This document shows, piece after piece, positions 9,467 to 17,357 of a stretch of 64,000 nt of DNA. The stretch is from Collimonas silvisoli (lineage in GTDB: Bacteria; Pseudomonadota; Gammaproteobacteria; Burkholderiales; Burkholderiaceae_D). Under the pieces are notes generated by a model, which saw only the letters and a program-made list of their open reading frames with translations, was not told the DNA's origin and did no database searches. Location of the stretch: assembly GCF_018305005.1 (NCBI RefSeq), contig NZ_JAGQEG010000001.1:35139-99138 (forward strand), written 5' to 3'. The position numbers and the translations under genes were made by a program. Within the stretch, counting starts at the first letter, position 1. Each line of letters begins with the position of its first letter.

Positions 9467-9784
9467 ATGAGCATCAATACTTTCCCAGACCCGTTCGAAA
9501 GCAAAAAACTCGATGAGCCGGTAGCTTACGATCCAGGTCATCTGCTGGACGCATTGATCGAAAAACTACGATTAAAAAACGATGCTGCATTGTGTCGCCG
9601 GCTTGGAATTCGTCAATCAATAATCAGTAAAATCCGACATCGTCGTTTGCCGGTAGGGGCATCAATCCTGATCCGGATGCATGAAGAGAGCGAACTGACA
9701 ATCGCTGAATTACGTGCACTGTTGGGGGACCGTCGCAAGAAATTCCGGATCAGCGACAAGCAATTTAAGCCTAAACAAGATTGA
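9467..9784 (+). CDS. Small helix-turn-helix (Cro/CI-like) regulator
   Basis: 105 residues. The middle part (about residues 23-70) has the pattern of a lambda-repressor-like HTH: Ala-Leu-Cys-Arg-Arg-Leu-Gly then Ile-Ser-Lys-Ile-Arg. The C-terminus is basic. The start at 9467 is preferred because GGAG lies 11 nt upstream; the frame also extends to TTG 9383 within the repeat. It is probably a DNA-binding regulator of unknown targets in an AT-rich, accessory-looking stretch. Confidence 0.65.
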   Translation: MSINTFPDPFESKKLDEPVAYDPGHLLDALIEKLRLKNDAALCRRLGIRQSIISKIRHRRLPVGASILIRMHEESELTIAELRALLGDRRKKFRISDKQFKPKQD

Positions 9785-9886
9785 TGGTTTGACAGAGTAA
9801 TTGATGATGACAAACACCAACGCTTCGTAGTTTTGTTGAGCTAATTAAATTAGCGTTGACTTGCAGTGAAAAATTATTGAGAAAAA

Positions 9887-10888
9887 ATGTCAGAATTGCC
9901 GGAAAAATCCCCACACGAAAAGCCTGTTTTAGAAAATACCCCCTCAATATCGTCACGGACCGCACCGACCAGACATTGGTTTCGTTATGCTGTCTATGCG
10001 ATGGCTCTTCTTGGTGCTCTGCTGGTCGTGTTTGCGATATCTCTGATTGTGATAGGTCGCATGCGGCCCAAGCATGTCTCCATTGATGAGACTGAAATCA
10101 TTGATTCCGTGATGTCGCGCGCCTATGGCAAATACTCTGACGAGCACAAAGGATGGCTTTTTGTAGGGCGAGGAAATAGGACGTATCTGGTTCGTGTAAT
10201 ACAACAGGCCAAACCTGAAGATGGTCCCAACGGTGATGAACTCTATTTTGTCGCCAGCGGCACTCCTATGGATGGCATGCCAGGAGCACTATATGGTGTA
10301 TTTCACGTACAGGCCGGCGACAAGAGCGACGCTGAAAAGCTCGTCGAAATCAGTTCCCCTTATCGTTACGAAGGGGATCAGCCGGTGACGCCAGAGAAGG
10401 TTCACTTTGAGGCATTGAGCGAGAATGTCTGGGCTTGGGTCATTAAAGTGCAGTACGGTTTAGATCCAAAAATGTCGTCGGTTCAGATTAATAATGTTGT
10501 GCTCGCCCCGCACGAAAATTCAATAGCGTTACTTGCGACGTTTAAAGCTTCGTTGGAAACTGATCCAGGAATCGACTGTGGAGACGCTAACAATCAATAT
10601 CAAACTTGGCTAAAACAATCGAACGAACTGAACACCGTTTCAACAACACCTATCGCTAATGAACAAACGTCAGAATATGAAGATAATGAGGGAGATCAAG
10701 ACCCAGTTCGCTGTGATAAGGTTCGATGGACCTATCGCACTGATCCTGTCGCCGGGACGATACCCGTTCCCCTGCGTATCACAGCCAAAGGAATGAAAGA
10801 CGGGGCAATGCTCGAAGAAAAGACCTGGAAAGTGGTCTTTGACAATAAGCACTTTATTTATAACGTGCCGGGCGAGCTCGCTAAATGA
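9887..10888 (+). CDS. Unknown membrane-anchored protein
   Basis: 333 residues: a polar N-terminal 30 residues, one hydrophobic segment (about 34-58), then a large soluble region rich in Asp and Glu. The likely topology is inner-membrane anchored with a periplasmic domain. Cysteines at about 227 and 275 could form a disulfide. No family is recognised. The surrounding DNA is more AT-rich than the flanks, consistent with an acquired segment. Confidence 0.6.
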   Translation: MSELPEKSPHEKPVLENTPSISSRTAPTRHWFRYAVYAMALLGALLVVFAISLIVIGRMRPKHVSIDETEIIDSVMSRAYGKYSDEHKGWLFVGRGNRTYLVRVIQQAKPEDGPNGDELYFVASGTPMDGMPGALYGVFHVQAGDKSDAEKLVEISSPYRYEGDQPVTPEKVHFEALSENVWAWVIKVQYGLDPKMSSVQINNVVLAPHENSIALLATFKASLETDPGIDCGDANNQYQTWLKQSNELNTVSTTPIANEQTSEYEDNEGDQDPVRCDKVRWTYRTDPVAGTIPVPLRITAKGMKDGAMLEEKTWKVVFDNKHFIYNVPGELAK

Positions 10889-11360
10889 CGCTTTTATGCG
10901 CCTGCGCTTGGGTCTTCTTATAGAAGTTCACGAATCAACGTGCCAGGCAGATGTCAGCAGGGGTGAGGTAGCTGGGTAATGCCTAACAATGACACCTCGA
11001 CTACTTCAATTTTCTACTCACTATGATGAGTAGGATTACCCGATGCGCGCCAGCATGCGACGGCTCTCGCCGTCGACGCAGCGGAGTGTGTCGAGTGACG
11101 AAACAGATCGAAGCATGAGAGGGAATTGACGATGTCTGACACATTTCAAATTCAAAAGAAGTTACATTGATGCGTCAATTTCGCTTCTTTATCACTATGG
11201 GAAAATATACCCAACACACCGTCGATCGTTGGGAGAACAACCTTCATTTGCAGTCAGCGCACTCTGAGATGGCACAACGGGACAGCGGCGCAGTTGCAGA
11301 TGAAATTGGGCGTCTTACTTCTATCTTGACTTTGGCATACATTTTTATCGGAGAGAGTCA
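10889..11360. other. Intergenic region with repeat and hairpins
   Basis: No convincing gene. It contains an inverted repeat ctactca/tgagtag near 11015-11035, a cgacgg/ccgtcg hairpin near 11057-11075, and copy 2 of the 50-bp repeat. A 65-codon frame from TTG 11167 to the 11361 start lacks coding character. Confidence 0.5.
11121..11170 (+). repeat. 50-bp repeat, copy 2
   Basis: 44 of 50 bases match 9337-9386. In this copy an ATG in the repeat opens a 12-codon frame (Met-Ser-Asp-Thr-Phe...), while copy 1 has a stop inside the same frame. It lies 190 nt upstream of the 11361 gene. Confidence 0.75.
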
Positions 11361-12047
11361 ATGACTCGAGGAATTTATCTGGCATTTCTTTTATTGCTCG
11401 TTTCGAGCACAAGTGTTCAGGCCCAAATGAAGTTATTAAGTGATGAAGACTTAAATGACTGCGGCGTGATGATGGGGAAAAAGAAAGCAAAAATATTTCG
11501 TGCCGCATTACAAGAATTGCGTGCTTCAGTTGATGAGCCGGACAAGCAAATCCTTTACGCACAGATTGCCAGCAATCGATTTGCATGCTTTGTAGAAGAA
11601 ATTTCTGGTAACGCTGGCTGGTCAACAACCATGGAAGCGCAAGACGGCAGTAGAGAAACGATTTCACCTGTAGTGAACAAGTTGTCTGCTCATGCAGATG
11701 CTGTTAGTGCGCTGAAAGAGTCTGTCAAGGCGCTCCAAGCCGCTGCGCTATTTGACCCGGTGTACGGGATTCCTGCCGTAGAAAACACACTGCATTATCA
11801 GGACGTACTCCCAACGGATTATGAAGGATCTTATGTTTTGTTAGCGAATGCTAAGGTCATCTATTGCGAGTATCAACGACCCAAAGGGGCGAAGCAGGAC
11901 TGGAGCCTTCTGTGCAAAGATGCGAAAAGCCTGCAAATGCAACTCATCCCAAAGCTGGACAAATCCAGGCGCGGTGAATTGGATGCCAGAAGCGCCGAGT
12001 GGGCGCATGGTTTTGCCCAACATGCCAATTACCGAGCGCTGAAATGA
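11361..12047 (+). CDS. Unknown secreted protein
   Basis: 228 residues with a signal peptide (about 1-22, ending Val-Gln-Ala-Gln) and a GGAGAGAG ribosome site just upstream. The mature protein is mostly helical by composition, with four scattered Cys residues. No domain is recognised. The stop overlaps ATGATG of the next small frame. Confidence 0.65.
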   Translation: MTRGIYLAFLLLLVSSTSVQAQMKLLSDEDLNDCGVMMGKKKAKIFRAALQELRASVDEPDKQILYAQIASNRFACFVEEISGNAGWSTTMEAQDGSRETISPVVNKLSAHADAVSALKESVKALQAAALFDPVYGIPAVENTLHYQDVLPTDYEGSYVLLANAKVIYCEYQRPKGAKQDWSLLCKDAKSLQMQLIPKLDKSRRGELDARSAEWAHGFAQHANYRALK

Positions 12048-12178
12048 TGGTGTTCTCGGCCAACCAGACCGGCGCCGCAATGAATTACGAGGTCAAGCCA
12101 CCGTTGACGGTGGATAACGAGAAGGCCATATCGATTTCGCCAGACGTCGATTGCGGCGGCAAAAATAATGCTTCATAG
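12044..12178 (+). CDS. Possible 44-codon ORF bridging two genes
   Basis: It starts in the stop of the upstream gene (AATGATG) and runs 11 nt past the start of the TPM gene, so it could couple translation of its neighbours. The sequence has the higher GC of the downstream genes. It may equally be the tail of a lost gene; no homology is recognised. Confidence 0.35.
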   Translation: MMVFSANQTGAAMNYEVKPPLTVDNEKAISISPDVDCGGKNNAS

Positions 12179-13019
12179 CGCTATATCCGCTCTGTCGCGG
12201 TTGACGTTGGCGTGGTGGTTCGCGCTGTTAACTGTGTGGGCCCTGTCGGCCGCGGCGCAAACCATGGCGACGCAGATGACGGTGCCGCCATTGCAATCGC
12301 ATATCACCGACCTAGTCGGCATGCTGCAGCCGGACCAGCACGCCACGCTGGACGCTGTGCTGGGCCAGTACGAAGCCCGGACCGGCAGCCAGATCGCGGT
12401 TCTGCTGCTCAGCAAGACCGAACCGGAAGGCATCGAGGATTATGCGGTGCGGGTTGCCGATGCCTGGCAGCTGGGGCGCAGGGGCATCGACGATGGCGTC
12501 ATCCTGCTGGTAGCCAAGGACAATCCCAAAGCGCTGCGGCGCATGATGATATTGAGCGGGCGTGGTGTGCAAGGCTCGTTGACCGACGCCCAGTCAAAGC
12601 GGATTTTGCAAGATATCATCGCCCCATATTTTGTCAAAAACGATTATTACGACGGCCTGACCGCCGGGGTTTCGGCCATCATGCCGTTGCTGGACAGCGA
12701 GAATTTTGCGCCGCCAGCTCAGGTGGCACAATCGGTAAAACCATCTTCCGATTGGATTTTTTGGTTGATACCGCTGGGCTTCATGGCCGCGATCATGTTT
12801 TTTTTCCTTGCGCGTCGCAGCGGACATTCGAGCCATTTCCTTGATAGTAATAGCTGGGGCAATGCCTCTGGCGTCATTGTGAATGGTGTGCTGAACACGA
12901 CGGTAGATTTCATCATTGATAGCATATTCAGCCAGGGAAGCAGCGGCGGGAATTCTGGCAGTAACTATTCCGGCAGGGGTGGTGGATTCGATGGTGGCGG
13001 TGCGTCGGGAGACTGGTGA
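12168..13019 (+). CDS. TPM-domain (YgcG-type) membrane protein
   Basis: 283 residues. A signal/anchor (about 12-31) is followed by a TPM domain (about 40-170, including the Leu-Leu-Ser-Lys and Gly-Arg-Gly-Val-Gln segments), one membrane helix (about 195-213) and a Gly/Ser-rich tail ending Gly-Gly-Gly-Ala-Ser-Gly-Asp-Trp. This is the classic layout of the YgcG family, which usually sits next to lemA. The biochemical role is unsettled; plant TPM proteins act in photosystem II repair. No good ribosome site is visible, so coupling to the small upstream ORF is possible. Its stop overlaps the next start. Confidence 0.85.
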   Translation: MLHSAISALSRLTLAWWFALLTVWALSAAAQTMATQMTVPPLQSHITDLVGMLQPDQHATLDAVLGQYEARTGSQIAVLLLSKTEPEGIEDYAVRVADAWQLGRRGIDDGVILLVAKDNPKALRRMMILSGRGVQGSLTDAQSKRILQDIIAPYFVKNDYYDGLTAGVSAIMPLLDSENFAPPAQVAQSVKPSSDWIFWLIPLGFMAAIMFFFLARRSGHSSHFLDSNSWGNASGVIVNGVLNTTVDFIIDSIFSQGSSGGNSGSNYSGRGGGFDGGGASGDW

Positions 13020-13522
13020 TGAGACTAACTTTGCAGCGCATTTTCCGACATCTCGTAACAACTAAGGGGAGTGCGCGAAATGCGTTTCCGGCGATGGCGC
13101 TCAAGGCTATCCAACACAAGATTGCTGAAGGAGAGATCACGCATCGCGCTGAAATCCGGATGATTATCGAAGCTGCCCTGAGTTTGCCCGCAGTGCTCAA
13201 CGGCGTCACCTCGCGCAATCGCGCTCATGAATTGTTCGCACATTATCGGATCTGGGACACCGAAGAAAACGTCGGTGTCTTGCTCTATGCGGACCTCGCC
13301 GATCATAAAGTCGAGATCATTGTCGACCGTGCGGTTGCCCGGGTCATCAAGAGCGCAGAATGGCAAACCGTGTGCAAGAGCATGACCAAGGAATTCGCCA
13401 ACGGCGCTTTCCATGGCAGCACATTGTCGGCACTGGAACAAATGAATGGCTTATTGGCAAGGCGTTTTCCCAGGCATGGCGGGAAGAGGAATGAATTATC
13501 GAATAAGGCCTTGGAGTTATGA
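13016..13522 (+). CDS. Second, short TPM-domain protein
   Basis: 168 residues without a signal peptide or membrane helix. The segment around Val-Gly-Val-Leu-Leu-Tyr-Ala-Asp-Leu and Val-Glu-Ile-Ile-Val-Asp-Arg is typical of the TPM proteins that follow YgcG. ATGA overlaps with both neighbours indicate one operon. A cytoplasmic or membrane-surface partner of the 12168 product is likely. The expected lemA gene is absent. Confidence 0.78.
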   Translation: MMRLTLQRIFRHLVTTKGSARNAFPAMALKAIQHKIAEGEITHRAEIRMIIEAALSLPAVLNGVTSRNRAHELFAHYRIWDTEENVGVLLYADLADHKVEIIVDRAVARVIKSAEWQTVCKSMTKEFANGAFHGSTLSALEQMNGLLARRFPRHGGKRNELSNKALEL

Positions 13523-13776
13523 TTTATTGCCAAAGAAAACGCTCGATCGGCGTACTTCTTTTGTTGCGTTTAGGGACTCTCTTTGCCACCGACCTGTCGG
13601 GAGCGAGAGAGGTCGCGATCGATCTGCGTCTCCAAGCCGACGGACGCTTCAGTTGGGCTGCGAGTTATGGCGCGACAGATAAATATGCCGAAGGCAACTG
13701 GCATGTCGCCGATGATAAAGTCATTTTGACCTCCGATGCGTCTGTACCATTCAATTGGTTCAAAGTCCTGGATTAG
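13519..13776 (+). CDS. Small unknown protein, third gene of TPM operon
   Basis: 85 residues. The start overlaps the preceding stop (ATGA). It has a basic N-terminus, a short hydrophobic stretch (about 9-22), then a beta-rich segment (Ala-Glu-Gly-Asn-Trp-His-Val-Ala-Asp-Asp) resembling one half of a lipocalin-like barrel. It ends abruptly, so it may be a truncated version of a longer exported protein. Confidence 0.5.
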   Translation: MIYCQRKRSIGVLLLLRLGTLFATDLSGAREVAIDLRLQADGRFSWAASYGATDKYAEGNWHVADDKVILTSDASVPFNWFKVLD

Positions 13777-13970
13777 TCCTTGTGCATGTAGATCGATTGA
13801 TGCCAAAGATGGGTATAGGCAAGCCTGACGTGGCAATCTGTGACGATGGTATTAATTAATGCTTCTTTCATTTTAATCTTTGCGAAGGAAGGCCGATCCA
13901 TTCGTAATATCTGAATTTTTGTTGGTACTTCATCGCCAGAGATGAGGAACCTTCATGGAAACCGCATCTT

Positions 13971-14855
13971 TTAAAGTTTGCGTCGTCGAACCGCGCCTAC
14001 GCCGCGATTTCTACCACTGCCGAATCGTTGCTTAGCCACTGGGACTACTGTATTTGAAGCAGCTAATTCAGCCACCAATGTTTCCACGCGTCTGTTTGCT
14101 TCAGTAAGTGACTCTTCAACAGCCCCCAGTCGTCCGCGCGCACGGGATAATTCGTTATCGAGCACGGCGATCTTTTCACGATAGGAGTGTGCAGCTGATT
14201 TGCTTTCGGTCTCAACCCGCGAGGATTCGGCTTTCCAGTGCTTGGATTCGCCGCGCGCCCTGTCGATTTCGAGCAAGCTGTGCTTGCGCAGCCCATCCAG
14301 TTCAGCCAAGCCGGCCACATGCTCCTCAGCCTTGCGGCTTAGATCGGCGGCCAAGCCGGCGATGCGCTCGTCTTTCGCCTGCAGCGTGGCACGCTGTTCC
14401 GACAACATTTCCTCCAGGCGCTTGATCTGCTCGTCCCGGCCGAGGAGGGTGGCGTTAGCGATCGTTAATTTTCCCTTCAACTCGTTGGCGATCTCGATAG
14501 CCGCCAACGTGTCTTCCTGCGCCAGGTCGATCAGTTTTTCCGCTTCGGCCTTTTCTTCAGCTAGCGCTGTTCGTTCCACAGCGAGAGAGTCGTTGGCTGA
14601 CTCCACGGCGAAACGCCACAGCTCGCGGGTGAGGGCGGCTACGGCATCGGGCAGTCCGGCAACGCTTTTGTCTCGTTTCAGCTTGAGCAGATCGGCATAC
14701 CATTCGTTGATATCCTTTTGTACATCGCCGTCAGATCCTCTCTTGACGCCGGTGGTAGCGATCGTCCATTCGCGCACCAAGCCGATGGAGGGCTTTTTGC
14801 CCTCAGCGGCAAGGGCGTCACAAGCGGCCCAGCTGAGATTCTGGCGGTCGGACAC
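13971..14855 (-). CDS. KfrA-type DNA-binding protein with long coiled coil
   Basis: 294 residues. The N-terminal 110 or so match the KfrA N-terminal DNA-binding domain (Trp-Ala-Ala-Cys-Asp-Ala-Leu, Pro-Ser-Ile-Gly, Val-Arg-Glu-Trp), followed by a heptad-rich coiled coil of about 170 residues and a basic tail. KfrA proteins are plasmid-borne autoregulated repressors linked to partition; chromosomal relatives often accompany integrases. GTG 14855 is preferred because AAGGA lies 6 nt upstream. It is divergent from the recombinase, with a perfect inverted repeat between them. Confidence 0.82.
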   Translation of the reverse strand: MSDRQNLSWAACDALAAEGKKPSIGLVREWTIATTGVKRGSDGDVQKDINEWYADLLKLKRDKSVAGLPDAVAALTRELWRFAVESANDSLAVERTALAEEKAEAEKLIDLAQEDTLAAIEIANELKGKLTIANATLLGRDEQIKRLEEMLSEQRATLQAKDERIAGLAADLSRKAEEHVAGLAELDGLRKHSLLEIDRARGESKHWKAESSRVETESKSAAHSYREKIAVLDNELSRARGRLGAVEESLTEANRRVETLVAELAASNTVVPVAKQRFGSGRNRGVGAVRRRKL

Positions 14856-14960
14856 GATTTTCCTTCGAAGCTTCGATAGGGGAATTTTACGCAAAAATCA
14901 AAATAAAATAATGAAAATTACGTAAAACTATTGTAATTATAATTATCAATATACTCAGAT

Positions 14961-14988
14961 AATCGAGATTAGGTATGTAATCTCGATT
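14961..14988. promoter_or_regulatory. Perfect inverted repeat between kfrA-like and integrase genes
   Basis: Two 11-bp arms (aatcgagatta / taatctcgatt) separated by ggtatg, in an AT-rich spacer. It is a candidate operator for the KfrA-like protein (the family binds inverted repeats in its own promoter) or a recombinase core site. Confidence 0.6.
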
Positions 14989-15069
14989 TGTATGGCGATC
15001 GAATCAACATAGAAAACACCTCTAAAAAAATGGCATCTTCTGGCCTTTAAACTGCGTTGCGATGCATCC

Positions 15070-16208
15070 ATGAACAATTTCGAACTGATTAATTTTGACC
15101 AACCCGGCGACGTCATCGAGCAACCGGTTGACTTGTTTGCCGGTAGCGAAGCAGAACCGCTGGTGGCCGCACGGACCGATTCCGAGCTGGCGCGCGCCTT
15201 CCTGTACAGCAGCGAGTTATCCGAAAATTCGATCAAGAGCACAAAGAAAGATCTCGGGCGGTTTTTGCTATGGTGCCAGCATCAATCCAAAATGCTGTAC
15301 CAGGTAAGCATCGAAGACCTCATTGCGTACAAGGCTTTTTTAAAAGATCCACAACCCGCCGCAATGTGGGTATCTCCAACCAAGTGGCCAAGGAGTGACG
15401 ATCGCTGGCGCCCATTTTCCGGGCCGCTGTCTGAACCCAGCGTTCGTCAGGCTTTCCGCGTGGTGAAAGCGTTGCTGGAATTTGCCAAGGATGCGGGATA
15501 TCTGCAGCGCAACGCCGGCGCCCTCGTCAAAAATATCAAGACTGTTCGTGATGCACGCGTCACCCGCTATCTGAGTACACAGGCCGTTGACTATGTGTAT
15601 GCCGCTATCGACGCCCTGTCTGCAACAACACCCGCAAGGATAAAAGCCAAGGCGCGCGACCGTTTTTTGCTGGTCAGCTACGTCACGACCGGCGCCCGGT
15701 TATCCGAACTGACCGGGGCTAAGATGGGCGCGATGTACACAGAAGGGGATGGGCGGCGGTGGCTCGATGTGGTGGGCAAAGGATCCAAGCCGCGCAGACT
15801 GCCAGTAGCACCTGCCATGCTGGCCGCGTTCCGCGATTACCGTATGGCATTTGGACTATTGCGCATGCACAGCGCGATGAGTCCACACCACTGGTGCTGT
15901 CAACTCGCGGGCGGGCGCTCGTTTCGATTACAGACGAGGCAGCATCGAATGCGATGAAATCCTTATTCGCGAGCGCTAGGGCTATGGCCGAGACAGACGG
16001 CGACCTAGATAGCGCCTCAACTTTGCGCCAAGCGTCCGCACACTGGTTGCGGCATACCATGCTAACGACCCATGCCAACAATGACGTGTCTCTTAAGGCA
16101 CTACAGGATACGGCTGGTCATGCCAATATATCGACGACAGCAACATATCTTCACAAGAGCGATAAAGAAAGACATGACGAGCTCATTGAGTCACTTACTC
16201 GTAACTAA
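15070..16208 (+). pseudogene. Tyrosine recombinase (phage-type integrase), frameshifted
   Basis: The N-terminal part (15070 to about 15860) carries a SAM-like core-binding domain and the catalytic start Gly-Ala-Arg-Leu-Ser-Glu-Leu plus the Lys of Gly-Lys-Gly-Ser-Lys. The C-terminal part, in another frame (from about 15850 to 16208), holds His-Trp-Leu-Arg-His-Thr, Gly-His-Ala-Asn-Ile-Ser-Thr-Thr and the Tyr of Thr-Tyr-Leu-His. All catalytic residues survive, split by one frameshift near 15846-15885. About 379 codons overall. It is either recently inactivated or a sequencing error. Confidence 0.85.
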
Positions 16209-16355
16209 GTTAGACAGGACAGAATGCCGTTAAATTGTTTGTTAGCTTGCCGAGTTGACGCGGTGATAGGTGAGCTTTTACAGGAATCATTGATATATTG
16301 ACGCCAGGCAACACAAACATCGACCTAAATCGTCGACTCTCTAGTGAGATAGAAA

Positions 16356-16769
16356 TTACCCGGTAAATCCGGCTTTCAATGATTGAATATAACGAATCAA
16401 CGCTTTCGTTCGGTCCTCAGAAACAAGATCTTGTGGCGTCTTACAGTCGAACGTCGGCAATGGATCGTTCTTGAACCAGAAAATCGCGTTTTCAACACTG
16501 CCAGAGAGATCAGCCGCCGCACACAAAACCTGGACCGATTCGCGCAGATAGCGCTGCACACTTTCTGCGGACGGTGCCCGACTGATCGTGTTTCGATGTA
16601 CATGCGCGCTCGCTGCAAGCGTATGCATATCTACATCCAATACCTGACCGAAGCGTCGGGGCGAAATCGTTGCTGGTCCAGCGCCTGCATCTTGCAGAAA
16701 AGACATGAAGCGCTCGAAATTGGCCCCAAAGATGGGGGTGGATTCAGTGATGCTCACGATGACCTCCAT
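16356..16769 (-). CDS. MbcA/ParS/Xre-type antitoxin (DUF2384), orphan
   Basis: 137 residues. The N-terminal half is an Xre-like helical domain with an HTH (around Arg-Asn-Thr-Ile-Ser-Arg). The last 55 residues are the toxin-binding domain (Ala-Ile-Phe-Trp-Phe-Lys-Asn-Asp-Pro-Leu and Ala-Leu-Ile-Arg-Tyr-Ile). Such antitoxins usually precede a RES-domain NAD+-degrading toxin. None is present: the downstream side is the integrase end. ATG 16769 was chosen; GTG 16781 is the alternative. Confidence 0.75.
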   Translation of the reverse strand: MEVIVSITESTPIFGANFERFMSFLQDAGAGPATISPRRFGQVLDVDMHTLAASAHVHRNTISRAPSAESVQRYLRESVQVLCAAADLSGSVENAIFWFKNDPLPTFDCKTPQDLVSEDRTKALIRYIQSLKAGFTG

Positions 16770-17108
16770 TAATTTGTGCACTCTATTTTACCTATCCTGC
16801 AGCCTCGGCAAGTGCTTGTGGTGGGCCAGGAATTCGGAAGTAGAACGCGCTAGATGCTGGCGGCGGGACAGTGAAGGCGGCATTCGATGCCATGAATGCG
16901 TAAGCGCGGGCGCCGCTAATATGCTCAAAATCTTGTGGTCGGTCGCCATCAGACGCAGCCGTTCTGGAACGCGTCAAATCCTTCTGCAACGAAGCGTGCT
17001 TGACCGTCGCGCTGCAGAAATAGAACTACATTTTTCGGACAAATTCTTACTCAGTGTCCGAAGCAGAACAACCACGAATATAGTTCGAAGCGCTGCGCGC
17101 GCCTATGG

Positions 17109-17180
17109 AACTAAATCTCCTACAAAGATGCAAACGGGGCAATTAGGAGATTTACTTCCAGTTTTGTAGGAGAATTAGTT
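17109..17180. repeat. Imperfect inverted repeat with an internal third copy
   Basis: Arms 17109-17126 and 17163-17180 are reverse complements at 17 of 18 positions. The block taaatctcct in the left arm also pairs exactly with aggagattta at about 17144-17153, allowing two alternative stem-loops. Confidence 0.6.
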
Positions 17181-17222
17181 CAGAGCGCTTATATCGGTTG
17201 GTTTGTTGGGGGGCTTTAACTA

Positions 17223-17250
17223 ACTTCGCATAATTTGTATTATGTAAAAT
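17223..17250. other. dif-like XerC/XerD recombination site
   Basis: 28 bp with the dif layout: 11-bp XerC-like half (acttcgcataa), 6-bp centre (tttgta), 11-bp XerD-like half (ttatgtaaaat). Against the E. coli dif halves it matches 8 of 11 and 10 of 11. It could be the chromosomal dif (terminus) or a site used by a Xer-exploiting mobile element. Confidence 0.6.
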
Positions 17251-17357
17251 AAGTGCAGGCCTAATTTGAAATCGATCTGCGATCGATGAGGTGGTGAGGG
17301 TCTAACAGGTATCCCTTCAATGGCCTGCATGGATCTGGCCGAGTTTCATTTCTTAAT

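Larger units (their letters stand above)
16770..17357. other. Non-coding, repeat-rich spacer with dif-like site
   Basis: No gene is supported here. It contains a hairpin (ttcggaca / tgtccgaa, 17034-17062), the imperfect long inverted repeat at 17109-17180 and the dif-like site at 17223-17250. Open frames on either strand have no family character. Confidence 0.6.

Noticed and set aside
11167..11364. 65-codon frame leading into the 11361 gene
   Set aside because: TTG start inside the repeat, no coding character; the overlap with the next ATG is probably chance.
16792..16989. Minus-strand 65-codon frame just upstream of the antitoxin, tested as a toxin remnant
   Set aside because: TTG start, a stop shortly upstream, and no RES- or other toxin-like motif.
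16705..17169. 154-codon plus-strand frame over the antitoxin start and spacer
   Set aside because: Antisense to the antitoxin N-terminus, no ribosome site, Cys/Arg-rich with no recognisable fold.
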